From: a virus
Reading direction: 5' to 3' (one strand)
IMG/VR virus record: IMGVR_UViG_3300045282_000312
Span: 1-39,780 of that record
Length of the DNA: 39,780 nucleotides
The notes under the pieces were generated by a model. That model was not told the DNA's origin and searched no databases. It saw only the letters and a list, made by a program, of their open reading frames with translations. Below, one piece after another: positions 1 to 10,900 of this stretch. Both the position numbers and the translations under genes were made by a program. Position 1 is the stretch's first letter. Each line of letters begins with the position of its first letter.

Positions 1-80
1 GCGTTCGGAATTGCTCGCTTGACCACCTGAAGCCCTTCGAGTGGCAGCAGCGAGCCGCGGTGGAGGCCGCCAGTGTCTGA
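1..80 (+). CDS. 3' end of replication initiator (redundant copy)
   Basis: The last 25 codons and TGA stop (78-80) of the gene that is complete at 39033-39722. It is seen again only because the window overlaps itself and is not a separate gene. The tail reads VRNCSLDHLK and ends in AASV. Confidence 0.9.
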   Translation, partial: VRNCSLDHLKPFEWQQRAAVEAASV

Positions 81-138
81 GCAGTTGAGCCGGTGCCGGT
101 CGTGTCAGACGCACTCCGCCGCGGTGAGGGAGACGGCC
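1..138. repeat. Terminal direct repeat, left copy
   Basis: Bases 1-138 match 39643-39780 with one difference: A at 127 versus C at 39769. The overlap lies inside continuous coding sequence (the end of the replication initiator and the gene after it), as expected when a circular molecule is assembled as a line. Unit length would be 39,642 bp. A true short terminal repeat of a linear virion genome is an alternative, but the mismatch and the mid-operon position favour assembly redundancy. Confidence 0.93.
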
Positions 139-171
139 GAGACGGAGCCGCTGCCGGGGTGGTACCGATGA
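73..171 (+). CDS. 32-residue CxxC micro-protein
   Basis: A GTG start at 73 overlaps the initiator stop by 8 bases. The frame runs 32 codons to TGA at 169-171, which overlaps the ATG of the next gene as ATGA. The product begins MSEQLSRCRSCQTHS, giving a CxxC pair that could bind zinc or be redox active; no family is recognised. The only polymorphism between the two terminal copies of this stretch (A127/C39769) is synonymous in this frame (Arg AGG/CGG) but changes Glu to Ala in the overlapping frame opened by GTG 93. That, with the tight coupling at both ends, is why I prefer this reading. It may be an early regulator or a helper of the initiator just upstream. Confidence 0.6.
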   Translation: MSEQLSRCRSCQTHSAAVRETAETEPLPGWYR

Positions 172-359
172 GCCCCGACGAACAGGCCGAGCGCGACCAG
201 ATCGCCATGACCCTGGACATCCTGCTGGGCATCACGTCAATCGAGCTCCGCCGAAGTACAACGACGGCGGCCGAACGCGCCAGCGAGCGCCTGGCACAGG
301 AGCGTCGTGGCATCGACCCCAGCTGGGCCGAGCACTGGCGACGGAACGCGGTGGCGTGA
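168..359 (+). CDS. Small hypothetical protein, 63 aa
   Basis: ATG 168 overlaps the previous stop (ATGA) and begins MSPDEQAERDQIAMTLDILL. The product is charged and mostly helical, with an Ala/Glu/Arg-rich middle and a C-terminal end containing SWAEHWRRN. No family is recognised. The longer reading from GTG 93 would run through the CxxC micro-gene in another frame, so it is rejected. It lies in the plus-strand operon between the replication initiator and the packaging genes and is probably co-transcribed with both. Confidence 0.6.
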   Translation: MSPDEQAERDQIAMTLDILLGITSIELRRSTTTAAERASERLAQERRGIDPSWAEHWRRNAVA

Positions 360-371
360 TTGGTAGACGTT

Positions 372-590
372 ATGGTGCTCGAAATCGACTACGACGGGCT
401 GGTGATCCGGCACGCCCCGGACGAGATCGAGGTGTCTGACCACTTCCTCGAAAGGTGGGTCGGCTTGCGGGACGGTGTCACGCTTGGTGACGGCATCCTG
501 ACGGTGCGCGCCACGAATGGCACCGTGAGCTACGGACTGGACAACCACGATTCAGATCGACATGTGTGGCACGGGGTGAAGTCGGCATGA
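372..590 (+). CDS. Small hypothetical protein, 72 aa
   Basis: The reading starts MVLEIDYDGLVIRHAPDEIE and ends in a TGA that overlaps the next ATG (ATGA at 587-590). A TTG at 360, directly after the upstream stop, is an alternative start adding four residues; neither has a strong ribosome site. The product is acidic and probably beta-rich (alternating hydrophobics through GDGILTVRATNGTVSYGLDN). No family is recognised. Its place directly before the putative small terminase fits an accessory early/late boundary protein, but that is position only. Confidence 0.6.
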   Translation: MVLEIDYDGLVIRHAPDEIEVSDHFLERWVGLRDGVTLGDGILTVRATNGTVSYGLDNHDSDRHVWHGVKSA

Positions 591-937
591 CCTATCACCC
601 TGTGGCACCTATGACTATCTGCGCTGCGCGTCGCACCAATGGCGAGCCGTGTCGCGCATGGGCGATCCACGGTGGCCGCGTCTGCGTTGTCCACGGCGGT
701 AAGGCGCCGCAGGTCAGACTCAGCGCCGAGCAGCGCATCCGCGACCTGGTGGACCCGTCACTGGATCGGATTAAGAAAGCGATCGACGACGACGACAACC
801 CCCAGCTCGCGCTCGCCGCGGCCCGCGACATCCTCGATCGCGCCGGCTACAAGGCCACCGAGAAAGTCCAGTCCGACGGGCGCGTGGTGATCGAAGTCGA
901 GTACGTCAAACGCGCGCTGGTGCTGCCGGAGTCGTGA
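587..937 (+). CDS. Putative small terminase subunit, Cys/HGG zinc-motif protein
   Basis: ATG 587 is used because it overlaps the upstream stop; the open frame extends further upstream but into the previous gene. The 116-residue product has an N-terminal Cys-rich motif (C12, C22, C33, then HGG at 36-38), of a kind seen in small phage proteins encoded just before the large terminase. It is followed by a helical part (SAEQRIRDLVDPSLDRIKKA) and a short beta-like tail. Small terminases recognise packaging sites and hand DNA to the large subunit. Position, size and the N-terminal motif support that role, but sequence alone does not prove it. It could instead be a DNA-binding regulator of packaging. 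Confidence 0.55.
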   Translation: MTYHPVAPMTICAARRTNGEPCRAWAIHGGRVCVVHGGKAPQVRLSAEQRIRDLVDPSLDRIKKAIDDDDNPQLALAAARDILDRAGYKATEKVQSDGRVVIEVEYVKRALVLPES

Positions 938-965
938 TGTGCTGGTGGTGCGCGGCGGTAGTGTG

Positions 966-1175
966 ATGCCCGACAAAGACACCATGACTGATGACGCGAA
1001 GGACCAGCCTAACCGCATCGTGGTCGTGATCAATGGCCGGTACACGGCAGTACGTCTGGATGACGATCCCGATGTCGCACAACGGGTCTTTGTGCCGCAG
1101 ACGTGGGCGGAATACGGCCGGGCTATGGGCTATGCGTTCGGCAAGGTGAAAGATGCCGCGGATCCAACTGCCTGA
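966..1175 (+). CDS. Small hypothetical protein, 69 aa
   Basis: I start this gene at ATG 966 (MPDKDTMTDDAKDQPNRIVV); an in-frame GTG at 939 would add nine residues. An acidic N-terminus is followed by a compact segment with beta-strand character (IVVVINGRYTAVRLDDD) and an aromatic helix (WAEYGRAMGYAFG). The 3' end overlaps the large terminase gene by 23 bases, so translation is probably coupled. No family is recognised. Confidence 0.55.
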   Translation: MPDKDTMTDDAKDQPNRIVVVINGRYTAVRLDDDPDVAQRVFVPQTWAEYGRAMGYAFGKVKDAADPTA

Positions 1176-2415
1176 ATTGCACCCGGTCCAGCAGCAGATC
1201 CTGGACGAAGCCAAACGTTTCAACGCCGTAGCGTTAGGTCGACGTGCCGGCAAATCAACGTTAGGTCAGCACCTGCTCACACACGCTGCACTCCGAGGCG
1301 AGCCCGCTGGTTATTTCGCACCAACTTACAAATTGTTGGACGAGTTCTGGCGAGAATTACGTACGGTGCTCGAGCCCATTACTCGCACCAAAAGCGAGCA
1401 GGGACACCGCCTCGAATTGCTCACCGGCGGCGCCGTCGAAATGTGGTCGCTCGACGATCCCAACCCGGCCCGTGGTCGCAAGTACGCGTTGATCGTGGTC
1501 GACGAGGCCGCGATGGTGCCGAACCTGCTCGAGATCTGGCAGCTGGCACTGCGCCCGACGCTGACCGACCTGGCGGGCGGCGCGTGGTTCATGTCGACAC
1601 CGCGTGGCCTGAATGACTTCTGGCACCTGTACCAGCAGGGCCAGGACCCGTTGCAGCGCGACTGGGCGTCGTGGCAGATGCCGACCAGCGTGAATCCGTT
1701 CATCCGCACCGAGGAGCTCGTCGCGGCGCAGCAGGAGCTCCCCGAGCGGGCGTGGGCGCAGGAGTACCGCGCCGAGTTCCTGCAACTCGAGGGCGGCGGC
1801 GTGTTTCGCGGCGTGCAGGCCGTCAGCCGGCTGCAGCCAACGCCACCGGAACGCGGACATCAATACGTCATCGGTGTCGACTGGGGGAGGACGAATGACT
1901 TCACGGCCATTTCGATCGTGGACGCAACACTCGGGAATCAGGTTGCCCTGGATCGTTTCAGTGAGATTGATTACGAGCTGCAGACCGAGCGCTTACACGC
2001 TTGGGCCGAAGCGTACAAACCGGTCCTCGTCGTGGCAGAGGCGAACGCAATGGGTCGCCCGCTTATCGAACGCCTGCAGACGGGTTATGCCCGACTTGTG
2101 GGTCGCGCTCGACCAGCTCTCCCGGTGTGGGCCTGGGACGCCACGAACGCCTCGAAGGCGGCACTCGTGCAGGCTCTCGGGCTGGCGATCGAACGCGGCG
2201 ATCTGACGCTGCTCGACGACGCGGTCCAGACCGCGGAGCTGCTGGGGTACGAGGCGGCGGTACTGCCGTCGGGGATGATCCGCTACGGTGCGCCGTCGGG
2301 GCAGCACGACGACACGGTCATTGCCCTGGGCCTGGCGTACCTCGGCGCGCAGCGTGAGCAGACGCCGTCTGGTGTCACACGGTACGGGTTTGCCACGGCT
2401 ACCGGCCGGCACTGA
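1153..2415 (+). CDS. terL: Terminase large subunit
   Basis: A 420-residue packaging motor of tailed phages: an ATPase that threads DNA into the prohead plus an RNase-H-like nuclease that cuts it. The ATPase half has Walker A GRRAGKST (residues 29-36) and Walker B LIVVDEAA with D117-E118. The nuclease half has VIGVDWG with D243, VAEANAMG with E296, and HDD at 385-387, consistent with the acidic metal-binding residues of the family. Length is slightly short but normal for compact terminases. ATG 1153 lies inside the preceding small gene. The portal gene follows after 51 bases, the standard packaging order. Confidence 0.95.
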   Translation: MPRIQLPELHPVQQQILDEAKRFNAVALGRRAGKSTLGQHLLTHAALRGEPAGYFAPTYKLLDEFWRELRTVLEPITRTKSEQGHRLELLTGGAVEMWSLDDPNPARGRKYALIVVDEAAMVPNLLEIWQLALRPTLTDLAGGAWFMSTPRGLNDFWHLYQQGQDPLQRDWASWQMPTSVNPFIRTEELVAAQQELPERAWAQEYRAEFLQLEGGGVFRGVQAVSRLQPTPPERGHQYVIGVDWGRTNDFTAISIVDATLGNQVALDRFSEIDYELQTERLHAWAEAYKPVLVVAEANAMGRPLIERLQTGYARLVGRARPALPVWAWDATNASKAALVQALGLAIERGDLTLLDDAVQTAELLGYEAAVLPSGMIRYGAPSGQHDDTVIALGLAYLGAQREQTPSGVTRYGFATATGRH

Positions 2416-2466
2416 ATCGATTCAAGATCAAGTCAACATCACTAGCGAAGCGTTAGACTCGCGCAC

Positions 2467-4467
2467 GTGGCGATCGACCGCGAGCGCGAGCTCAAGGCGC
2501 CAGACTCCTCCTACATCCTCGATCTCATGACCGAGTTGGGGGACTCGTTCAGACAGCAGGACCAGGACATCGACGAGATGCGCTCGGTCCGCGAGATGAA
2601 GGTGCCGGCCATGGCCGAGGCCGACTCGCGCTACGTGATGGTGCACGTCGACCCGCGCGACCCCGACATCACCGAGGAGGCGTTCCAGCAAACCGCCATC
2701 CTGACCCTCGAGCGCCCGAAATTGTCCATCGTCGGCGGCGAGGGCGACACGGCGCAGACCGTCGCCTCCAAGCTCGAGCACTGGACCGAGGAGACCTTCT
2801 GGCAGTGCGGCACGCGCGAGCCCGGCGCCGACACCATGACGCAGGTCACCGACGCGTGTCTCAACGACGGCGGCGGCTGGGCGAAACTGCTGTGGGCGGC
2901 GGACCTGTGGCAATCTCGCTACGACGTGCCTTCACCCCAAAAGGGTGAGTCGACCGACGCCTACCAGCAGTACGACAAGCTCACCGAAGAGGCGAAGAAA
3001 AAGGCGGGGCCGCCGTTCGTGTGGGCGTACGTCGACCCCAGGACGATCTACCCGCAGCGGTCGGGCGGCAAGCTCGACGAGGTCATCGAGACGACCGAGG
3101 TCACGCTGCGCCACGCGTTCCGCAAGTACCGTCTCGGCCGCAACAGTGAGGGCGACATCGTGCCCGAGGAGCTCGGCTCGGTCACCCTGCCGCGGGACAG
3201 CTCGAGCGCCGGTACGCGCGACCCGTTGGCGACGGTGCAATTCATCGAGCACTGGGACAAGACCTGGGTCTCGTACATGGTTGCGGGCCGCAACTTCAGC
3301 AACCAGCGCACCGGCCAGATCGTCAAGCAGTTCCGCCACAAGTATCCGTTTGGTGTGCCGTACGACTACGCGCCCGGGCTCACGATGTCGTGGATGCGCG
3401 ACCGCAAAGTGGGCTGGGGCATCGGCCGGACGAAGCTCTGGTTAGTGAAATACCGGGCCTATTTGCGTTCCATGCACGCCAATTATGTGGCGAGAGATTT
3501 GCTGTCGCCGCTGGTCACGTATGGCGATTCACCCGCGGCGCCGGTCGGCACGGGCGACGGGCTGCCGCGCGAGCAGACCGACCTGGCGCTCCACCCGGGC
3601 GAGATCCTGAACCTGCCGCCTGGTCGCCAGCTGCAGCGCATCGAGTACGCCGACGCCTCGACGCTCGAGAAGCACATGAGCCTGATCGACCAGGCCATCC
3701 GCGACCTCGAGTCGCCGCGCGTGACCACGCTGTCGGGCATGGAAGGCGCCGGCTTCGCGATCAGCCAGATCCTGTCGTTCACGCGCACGCGCGTCGGCCC
3801 GGTGCGGCACGGGCTCGAGGCATTGCTCCGCGGCCAGACCGAGAAGCTGTGGTGCCTGGTGCGCGAGCACCCAAACATCAACGAAAAGGTGTGGGTGTTC
3901 TACGGCGGGAACGAGGTCGGCTCCGAGAAGGCGGCCACCGAGTTCATCGGCTTCGGGCCGGACGATCTGAACCGTCCCATGCACATCAAGTGGGAGGTGC
4001 AGGCGCAGCTCCCGACCGATGAAATGATCCAGGCCCGCTACGCGCACGAGCGCCTCGCCGCGGGTACGTACGGCAAGGATGAGGCGGTCACGTTCCTGGG
4101 CGACAATCCTGACGAGATCCGCCGCAGCATCGCGCGCGATCGCATCCGCTCGAGCACGGCTTACCAGAAGTGGCTCGATTCGGAAGTGTTCATGAACGCC
4201 GGCCGCGGCGACTTGCTGCAGAAAGCGCAGGACGCCGAGCAACTGGCGCTGCAAGGTCAACTGGCTGGAGCCGGTGCTCCAGGTCTGCCGCCCGGAGGGC
4301 CTCCGGGCGCGCAGCCGCAGCCCGGTGTCTTCGAGGGTGGCGGGGCCGGAATGGGAGGCGTTCCTGATTTAGGAGCGTTGGCCGCGGCGCCGAACGGAGC
4401 CGGCGTCAGTCCGCCCGCGTACGGCCAGGTGATGAACGGCGCGGCGCAGCCCGGCGGCGGCGGCTAA
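2467..4467 (+). CDS. Portal protein
   Basis: A 666-residue protein directly after the large terminase, with the size and composition of portals of short-tailed phages. Portals form the dodecameric ring at the capsid vertex through which DNA enters and leaves. GTG 2467 is chosen as the first start after the terminase stop (AIDRERELKAPDSSYILDLM). The central part is rich in aromatic and charged residues, followed by long helices (about 390-450, containing LMSLIDQAIRDLES-like sequence) and a Gly/Pro/Ala-rich disordered tail from about residue 590. The assignment rests on order, length and overall character; I cannot point to a single diagnostic motif. Confidence 0.8.
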   Translation: MAIDRERELKAPDSSYILDLMTELGDSFRQQDQDIDEMRSVREMKVPAMAEADSRYVMVHVDPRDPDITEEAFQQTAILTLERPKLSIVGGEGDTAQTVASKLEHWTEETFWQCGTREPGADTMTQVTDACLNDGGGWAKLLWAADLWQSRYDVPSPQKGESTDAYQQYDKLTEEAKKKAGPPFVWAYVDPRTIYPQRSGGKLDEVIETTEVTLRHAFRKYRLGRNSEGDIVPEELGSVTLPRDSSSAGTRDPLATVQFIEHWDKTWVSYMVAGRNFSNQRTGQIVKQFRHKYPFGVPYDYAPGLTMSWMRDRKVGWGIGRTKLWLVKYRAYLRSMHANYVARDLLSPLVTYGDSPAAPVGTGDGLPREQTDLALHPGEILNLPPGRQLQRIEYADASTLEKHMSLIDQAIRDLESPRVTTLSGMEGAGFAISQILSFTRTRVGPVRHGLEALLRGQTEKLWCLVREHPNINEKVWVFYGGNEVGSEKAATEFIGFGPDDLNRPMHIKWEVQAQLPTDEMIQARYAHERLAAGTYGKDEAVTFLGDNPDEIRRSIARDRIRSSTAYQKWLDSEVFMNAGRGDLLQKAQDAEQLALQGQLAGAGAPGLPPGGPPGAQPQPGVFEGGGAGMGGVPDLGALAAAPNGAGVSPPAYGQVMNGAAQPGGGG

Positions 4468-4470
4468 GCC

Positions 4471-4962
4471 ATGCCGCCGCAGAACCAGAAGAACGAGCTC
4501 GTGCGGCTGCAGTCGGAGATCACCAACGAGATCACCAGCGACGCGCCGCACATCGCGCGCATGGTGTTCGGCGACGCGAAGGATCATCCCGACGTGGTCG
4601 GCCTGCCGAACCAGCGCATCGACGACATCTACCGCGACAAGTACCTGAGCGACGATCGGACGTGGCTGCAAGCCGAGGCGCGGCGCGACCCGGAGCAGTT
4701 CCTGAAAGTCACCGAGCGCATCGGCGTGCGTATGCCCGAGCCGCAACCGCCAGCGCCGGCACCGGCTGTGCCTCTGCCTGCTCCACCGCCGGTGGCGCAG
4801 GCGCCGATGTTGCCGCCCGCGCCGCCGGTGCCTATGGTTCCGCCGGCGCCCGTTGCTCCTGGTCCGGTGGTGGTGCCGCCGATCCCAGCGCCCATGCAGG
4901 CAGCGGCGCCGCCACCGGTGATCTACGGCCCGAACGGCCAACCGCTGAGCCTCGGAGGCTGA
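4471..4962 (+). CDS. Hypothetical virion-associated protein with proline-rich tail
   Basis: A 163-residue product with two parts. Residues 1-90 are charged and helical (NELVRLQSEITNEITSDAPH and later DEFLKVTERIG-like segments). Residues 90-163 are almost entirely Pro, Ala and Val, a low-complexity extended linker. It starts three bases after the portal stop, and its own stop is followed immediately by the GTG of the giant virion protein. A structured head with a long proline tail suits a connector or an adaptor that holds an ejection protein near the portal, but no family is recognised. Confidence 0.75.
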   Translation: MPPQNQKNELVRLQSEITNEITSDAPHIARMVFGDAKDHPDVVGLPNQRIDDIYRDKYLSDDRTWLQAEARRDPEQFLKVTERIGVRMPEPQPPAPAPAVPLPAPPPVAQAPMLPPAPPVPMVPPAPVAPGPVVVPPIPAPMQAAAPPPVIYGPNGQPLSLGG

Positions 4963-4963
4963 C

Positions 4964-7900
4964 GTGCCGGGCACGCTACTCCTGGACGATTGGCGCCAGT
5001 CGGTCGAGGACGAGCTCCGCAAGCACGCGCAGCAGGCTTTTCAGGTGGTCGGCAATCCGCCGGCCGCGCCCCACCCGCAGCAGGTCCTCAACGAGCTGCA
5101 GAACCACGCGCAGCAGGCGGCCCAACAGGCGGAGCAAGGCGTCACGCAGTTTGCGCAGCAGCGGCAGCAGAACGTCGCCGATGTTGGCGCGCAGCTCCAG
5201 GACTACGCGCAGCAGGCCGTCTCAGGCGTAACGCAGTTCGCGCAGCCACGGTCGACCGAGCCGCAGCAGGACCTGACGACGTTTCTCGGGCCAGCGCCTC
5301 CGATTACTGCCGGCCAGGGAGACGTGCAGGGAGCGCCGTCGCCGGACACAACGGTGGTTCCAACCAGAGTAGGGCAGGGACAGTCGAACTTTATTCAGAC
5401 CTTGCAACCCTTGGCTGCTCGAGTTGCCGCTAGGACAGGCATTGATCCCAACGTGATGATTGCGATCGCCGCCAATGAGACCGGGTGGGGCCAATCGCAG
5501 ACCGCCAAAGAGCAGAACAACCTGTTCTCGATCCAGGGTCCGAGTGGACAGGCCTCGCGTTGGGCCACGTACTCGAGTCCTGAGCAGTCGTTTCAGGGGT
5601 TCGTCGATCTGATCTCGAGCGCACCGCGCTATCGGCAGGCGTGGGCGGACCGCGCTGATCCTGAGAAGTTTGTCGACGATCTGCGCAATGCGGGTTACGT
5701 GGTCGACGAGCCGGGCTACCCGGCGCAGGGCTGGGTCGATCAGGTCAAGTCGATCAACCGCAACCTGCCGGTTGCACCGGGTGCGGGCATCGTTGATCGC
5801 GCGACAGGGCTCGTGCAGCAGGCTGCGGGTGCGGTGCAGCAGGGCTTCCGCGACATCAGTCAATTCGGCGACCCGCAGCTCACCAATTCGGAGGCGTACG
5901 CCGCATGTGGCCCAGCTGCCGCTGTCCGATTTGCCGAAAGGTTCGGCAGGAATCCGACGCTCAGGGAAGCCGTGGATCTGGCGAAGCAGGTGGGCTGGAC
6001 CGAGGCCTCGGGGATGGCCGGCATCGGCTCGCAGCAGCGGCTCCTCGAGAAGTTGGGGGTGCCAACCTCGATCGTGCAGGGCGCGCAGTGGGACAGATTC
6101 GCGAAGGAAGCACAGAGCGGTAATCCCGTCACCATCTCGACGCCCGGCCACTACTTCTACGCCGACGCATACGATCCCTCGAGCGGGGCGTTTCACGTGG
6201 GACGGTCTGGTACCGACCTGCGCGGGGGCAAAGAGTGGATGACCGCGGCCGAGATGGAGGGCCGCATGGGCGGCGCGCAGGGTGCGCTGTTCGCGGACAA
6301 CCCGACCGTGCCCGCAAAGTCCAGCTCGCCGACGTATGACGTGGGTGGGCCCAGGCCTGCGCCTCGAGCGCCCATCTACGCCGGCGTCATGCAGCCGGCG
6401 GGCGGTGACGAACGTGCGCCGTTCCAGGTGATCGGCGACACGATCGGACCGGTGGCGCAGGACATCAAACAGGCCGCGGGCCAGGCTGGGGAAGCGGTGG
6501 GTGGTGCGCTGGGCGCCGCGGGCGAGGCGATCGGCGGGGCCCTCAGCACTGCGGGGCAAGCGATTGGTGGCGTCTTCAGCGACGTCGGCAGTGGTGCGCA
6601 GCAATCGCTCACGGACGTGGGGCAGAGTGGCCTCGGGAATCAGGTCCTGCGCGGCGGACGCTCGCAGGCGGAGAGTGCCGAGTTTGCGCAACACCAACTC
6701 GAGGAGGCGCAGCGCCTGGTCGATGAGCAGCGTCGTCGTGATGCCGAACCGATCACCGCGGGCAACGTCGCGAGCACCGCGTGGAACGCGATTATCAATG
6801 CCACGCCCAGCATGGGCATCACATGGGATGACTACCTGCGGTCGCAGCAGCAGAAGAACACATGGATCGACCAGAACAACCCGCTGCGCGACGTGCCGGT
6901 CCTGGGCGGGCTCACGTCCGGGCTTGCCGAGCAACTCACCGACCCGCTGATGATTGCGACGTTCGGACCGACGTCCAGCCTCGGGTGGGTGGCGGGTGCA
7001 GCGGTGGGCGAGCGCGTCGCCGCCGCGGCGGCCGACCGACTAGCGCCCGCGGCGACGCGCTGGCTTTCGACGGTTGCGGATAAGTTCACGAGCGGGGCGA
7101 TCATCGGCGGTCTGCAGAACGCGCTGTTCGAGGCGGAGCAGGCGGATGCGACACCGCAATCCGTCGGCACGGCGCTGCTGGTCGGCGCGGGGTTGGGTGG
7201 GACGATCGATGCGGCGGCGCCGGCGGTGGCGTCAACCGTGGGGCGCATCGGGCAATCAATCATGGATCGCGCGCCCGAGCTCGGGCCGATCCTCCGCGCG
7301 CGCCAGAGTGGCGAGGTCCAGGTCAACGCACCGCTGGGCGGCGTGCCCGCGGCCGTGGAGCGCGCTCGAGGCGAGACGCCAGGGGCGCCAGGTTCGCGGG
7401 CACCGGAGGCGGAACTGCCTCGTCGCGTATCTGAGCCTGCGGGACCGCCAACCAGTGAGGCTGATGGTGTCCAGGCGCGAACTGACCGTGAGCCGATCCA
7501 GGTGCCGCCGGTTGTTGCCGAAGGTGGAGCGCAGCCAGAGCCGGCAACCATTCAGCCTGGACGGCAGCAGGCGCAGATCACGCCGCCATTCGCGACAAAC
7601 CTGGCGGGTGCTGCACTCGGCGGCTACGCCGGCAATGCCGCCACTCCCGAGGACGCCCCGCTCGACGAGCGCCTGCGCAATATCGGACTCGGCGCGTCCG
7701 CGGGCCTGCTCGGCACCAGTGCAGTCACCCGCACACTTGAGCGCCGACCAGCGCTCGCCACCGCCGCGGTCCGCGCTGCCGAAGACACCGGCTTTCGTGC
7801 GCCCGAGACCACACGCCCGGGCGAGGACCTGCTCCGCGCCACGACGCAGGAACCGATCACGGGCACGACGCGCGAGCCGCGGACGCTGGGCGAAGTCCAA

Positions 7901-10900
7901 TCGAATCCCCACTTGTTGCGCGAGGCCGAGCCTGGCGACACCCCGCTCAGCGACGATGCGCTCGCCGCGCACTACGACCAACTCGAGCAGCGCATGCAGG
8001 ACGTCCAGCAGCGTTTCGACGCCGTCGACGAACAACTGCGCAATCCGAACGTGAAGGCCGAGCGGCCGCCGTGGGCCGCGGGCTACACCAACGACCAGCT
8101 CGTGCAGATCGCGCGGCAGCACGACGTCTCTGCGTACGAGCCCAACTGGTGGGAGCGCGCCGGGCTCGAGACGGGTTCGGGCGAGGTGCGCGAGAACGTC
8201 GGCCAGGGCGGATTCCAGCGGGGCCAGGGCCAGCGCGAGCCGACACAGGCCGACCTGCGCGCCGAGCGCAATCAGCTCGCCAAAGAACGCCGCGACTTGC
8301 TCGCCGCGGCGCAGCAACTGGGCGAGGCTCGGCCGGGCCAGCGCTTCGTACAGCCGCGGGAACGTGGCCAGGTGGGCGATCTGCCGTTCGATACGGGCGA
8401 CCAGGAGGCGACGCCGCATGGTCCGTACGCGACCGAGACCTCGGGACCGAGCGGCAACCTCGCGTCGGATCTCGTCACCAGGAATGGCACCAAGCCCGTT
8501 CCGTCGCAACTGAGCGGCTTGCGCGAGGAGCCCGGGCAGGTGGTTGGTGAGAAGGGTGGCCTCACGGGTCGCGGCATCCTCGATCCCGAGACCGTCGGCC
8601 GACCGTCCGCTCGAGCGAAGCGGGTCATGCCCAACCTCGACGCGATGGTGAAGGACATGCCCGAGGTCCGCGCACAAATTCAGCAGGCGGTTGAAGATAA
8701 CCCGGCGCTGTTCGAGGCGTACCAGCAGGGCCGCATCTCGCACGATAGTCTGCTGAACGACCTGGCGACCAAGGTCGGTATGACCGCGAAGGACTTTCTC
8801 AAGACGCCCGTCGGCAAAGGGTTCAACCCCCAGGAGTTGGTCGCGTTGCAGGCCGCCGCGATCGATTCGCAGCATCGCCAGACTCAACTGGCCGAGGAGA
8901 TCATGGCGAAGGGCGGCGTCGACAACCTGACGCCCGAGGAGGTCGCCTACGGGCTGAGCAGTCTGGTGGATGCCGCACGCTTGCTCCCGGTCGCCACGGG
9001 TGCGCGGTCGACCGCCGGCCGTGCCTTGAACGCGCTGAAGGCCCGCATCGACCGCGGCATGGCGGCCGGCATCAACGCCAGCAACGAGCGCATTGCGGCG
9101 CGGCGCGAGGCAGACGCGGCTCGGCGCGCGGCGGTCAAGGCGACCAGGCTGCTCGAGAAGACGCGCGACCTCGAGGGCGAGCAGAAGCAGGCGCTCAACG
9201 GTGCGCGGGCGAAGGGTGCGCCGAAGAACATCCTCGACCAGATCGCCGAGGCGTACGACCAGCTCGATCGCTACCAGGCGATGACGCTGCACGAGAAGGG
9301 CGCCGAGTTCGACCGACTGGCGAAGGAACGTGCCGCGGCCGCGGCCAAACGCAAAGAGGCGGTCCGCGGCGCGCCCGAGGAACTCCTGTCGGCGCTCAAG
9401 GCCGAGCTCAAAGCCGAGCGCGACAACTTCGCCAAACGCAAAGACACGTGGGAAACGATGGCGTTCTGGGACACCAAGGCGAACGAGAACGCCGTCAACA
9501 AGCGCAACTCGTTCCGCGGCGGGCTGTACCTCGAGCAGCAGCGGAAGTCGGCGCTCGAGGCACAGAAGACCAGCGAAGCGCGCGCTGCGAAAGCGTGGGA
9601 CCTGGAGCAGAAACGACAGACGCGTCAGTCCGACAAGGCCGGTGCGCTGCTCGAGGCGATCGGTGGTGAGAGACCGAGCCGCGAGCTGCTCGCGAGCTTC
9701 GTCGACGCGATCACCTCCGAGGACGACCTGGCGGCGCCGAAGTTCCTGAAGGGCATGCAGAGGCAGGGCTGGTGGGGTCGTTCACAGATCATGCGCATCG
9801 CCGGCCTGCTCAGTTCGACGGCGACGCACATGATCAACGCCACGGGCAACGTGACGCAGGTGCCGATCGAAGTCGCCTCACACGCCGCCACCATCGGTAT
9901 TGACTGGGCCCGCGCGAAGGCGACCGGCGGCGAGCGGCAGGCGTACTGGGCGGAGCTCGGCCCAATGCTTGAAGGCTACGGGCCGGGTTTCCTGGCGCAC
10001 CTGCCTGAGGCAATCAAGATCCTGCAGACGGGCATCACGCCAGTCGAGCGCGCCGACCTCAGCAAGATCCGCGCGGGGTTCCAATCGGGCAGTACCAAGG
10101 TTGATACCGCGGTCGAGGCGCCGCTGCGCATGCTGCAAGCCTCAGACGAGTTGTTCCGCGGCGGCGCGTTTGCGATGCAGGCCAACCGCGTCGCCACGCG
10201 CTACGCGACGCAGGAAGGTTTTACCGGCGCACGAAGGGCTGGTCGGATGCGGGACATCGTCAGCCACCTCGAGGACTACCCCGAGCTGTACCAGGAGGCC
10301 CAGGACGCTGCGGCGCGCATGGTGTTCCAGGAAAAGCGGACCGTGCCGATGCCGCAGACATTCACTAATGGCGTGCCTGGCGAGATCGCTCGAGCGGTGG
10401 TGTCGCAGCCGCTGCCGTTCGTCAAGACGCCGGCCAATATCACCGCGCAAGGATTCGGTCTGTCGCCGCTGGGCTTCGCCGGTGTGGCGGAGGCGATCGC
10501 CAATCGTCCAAACGTCAGGCCCGAGCGGCTCGGTCGGCAGACCCTCCTCGCCGAGCAGCGCCTGGCGCGGACAGCGATTGGGACGGCGATCTTCGGCGGC
10601 GGCGTCGCGATGGGCGCGGGCGTATTCAGCGGCGGTAAGAGCATGCTGACCGGGGCGTACGACGACAACGAGGCGAGCACCTACCCGCAGGGCTGGCGCG
10701 AGTGGTCGATGCGGGTCGAGGACCCCGTCAGCGGCAACACGTACTACGTGCCAATCCAGAACTACGGCGCCGCGGGTGTGCCGCTGGCGTTGGCGGCGAT
10801 CGTCACGGACGCTGGCCATCGCGGCAAGACCTTGCTCGACGAGGACGAGATGAAGCGCGCGTCGACCGCGATCGGGGCATACGTGCTCGACAACACGTTC

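Noticed and set aside
93-171. GTG 93 start that would extend the 168-359 gene
   Set aside because: The frame lies over the CxxC micro-gene, and the one known polymorphism is non-synonymous here but synonymous in the micro-gene.
5222-6934. Long open frame on the minus strand (570 codons) inside the giant virion gene
   Set aside because: High-GC coding DNA leaves the antisense frame open. Its product is Arg/Leu/His-rich without domain pattern, while the plus strand has clear glucosaminidase and C39-like domains.
7256-9292. Minus-strand open frame of 678 codons
   Set aside because: Antisense shadow of the giant gene; Arg-rich low-information product, no ribosome site and no partner genes.
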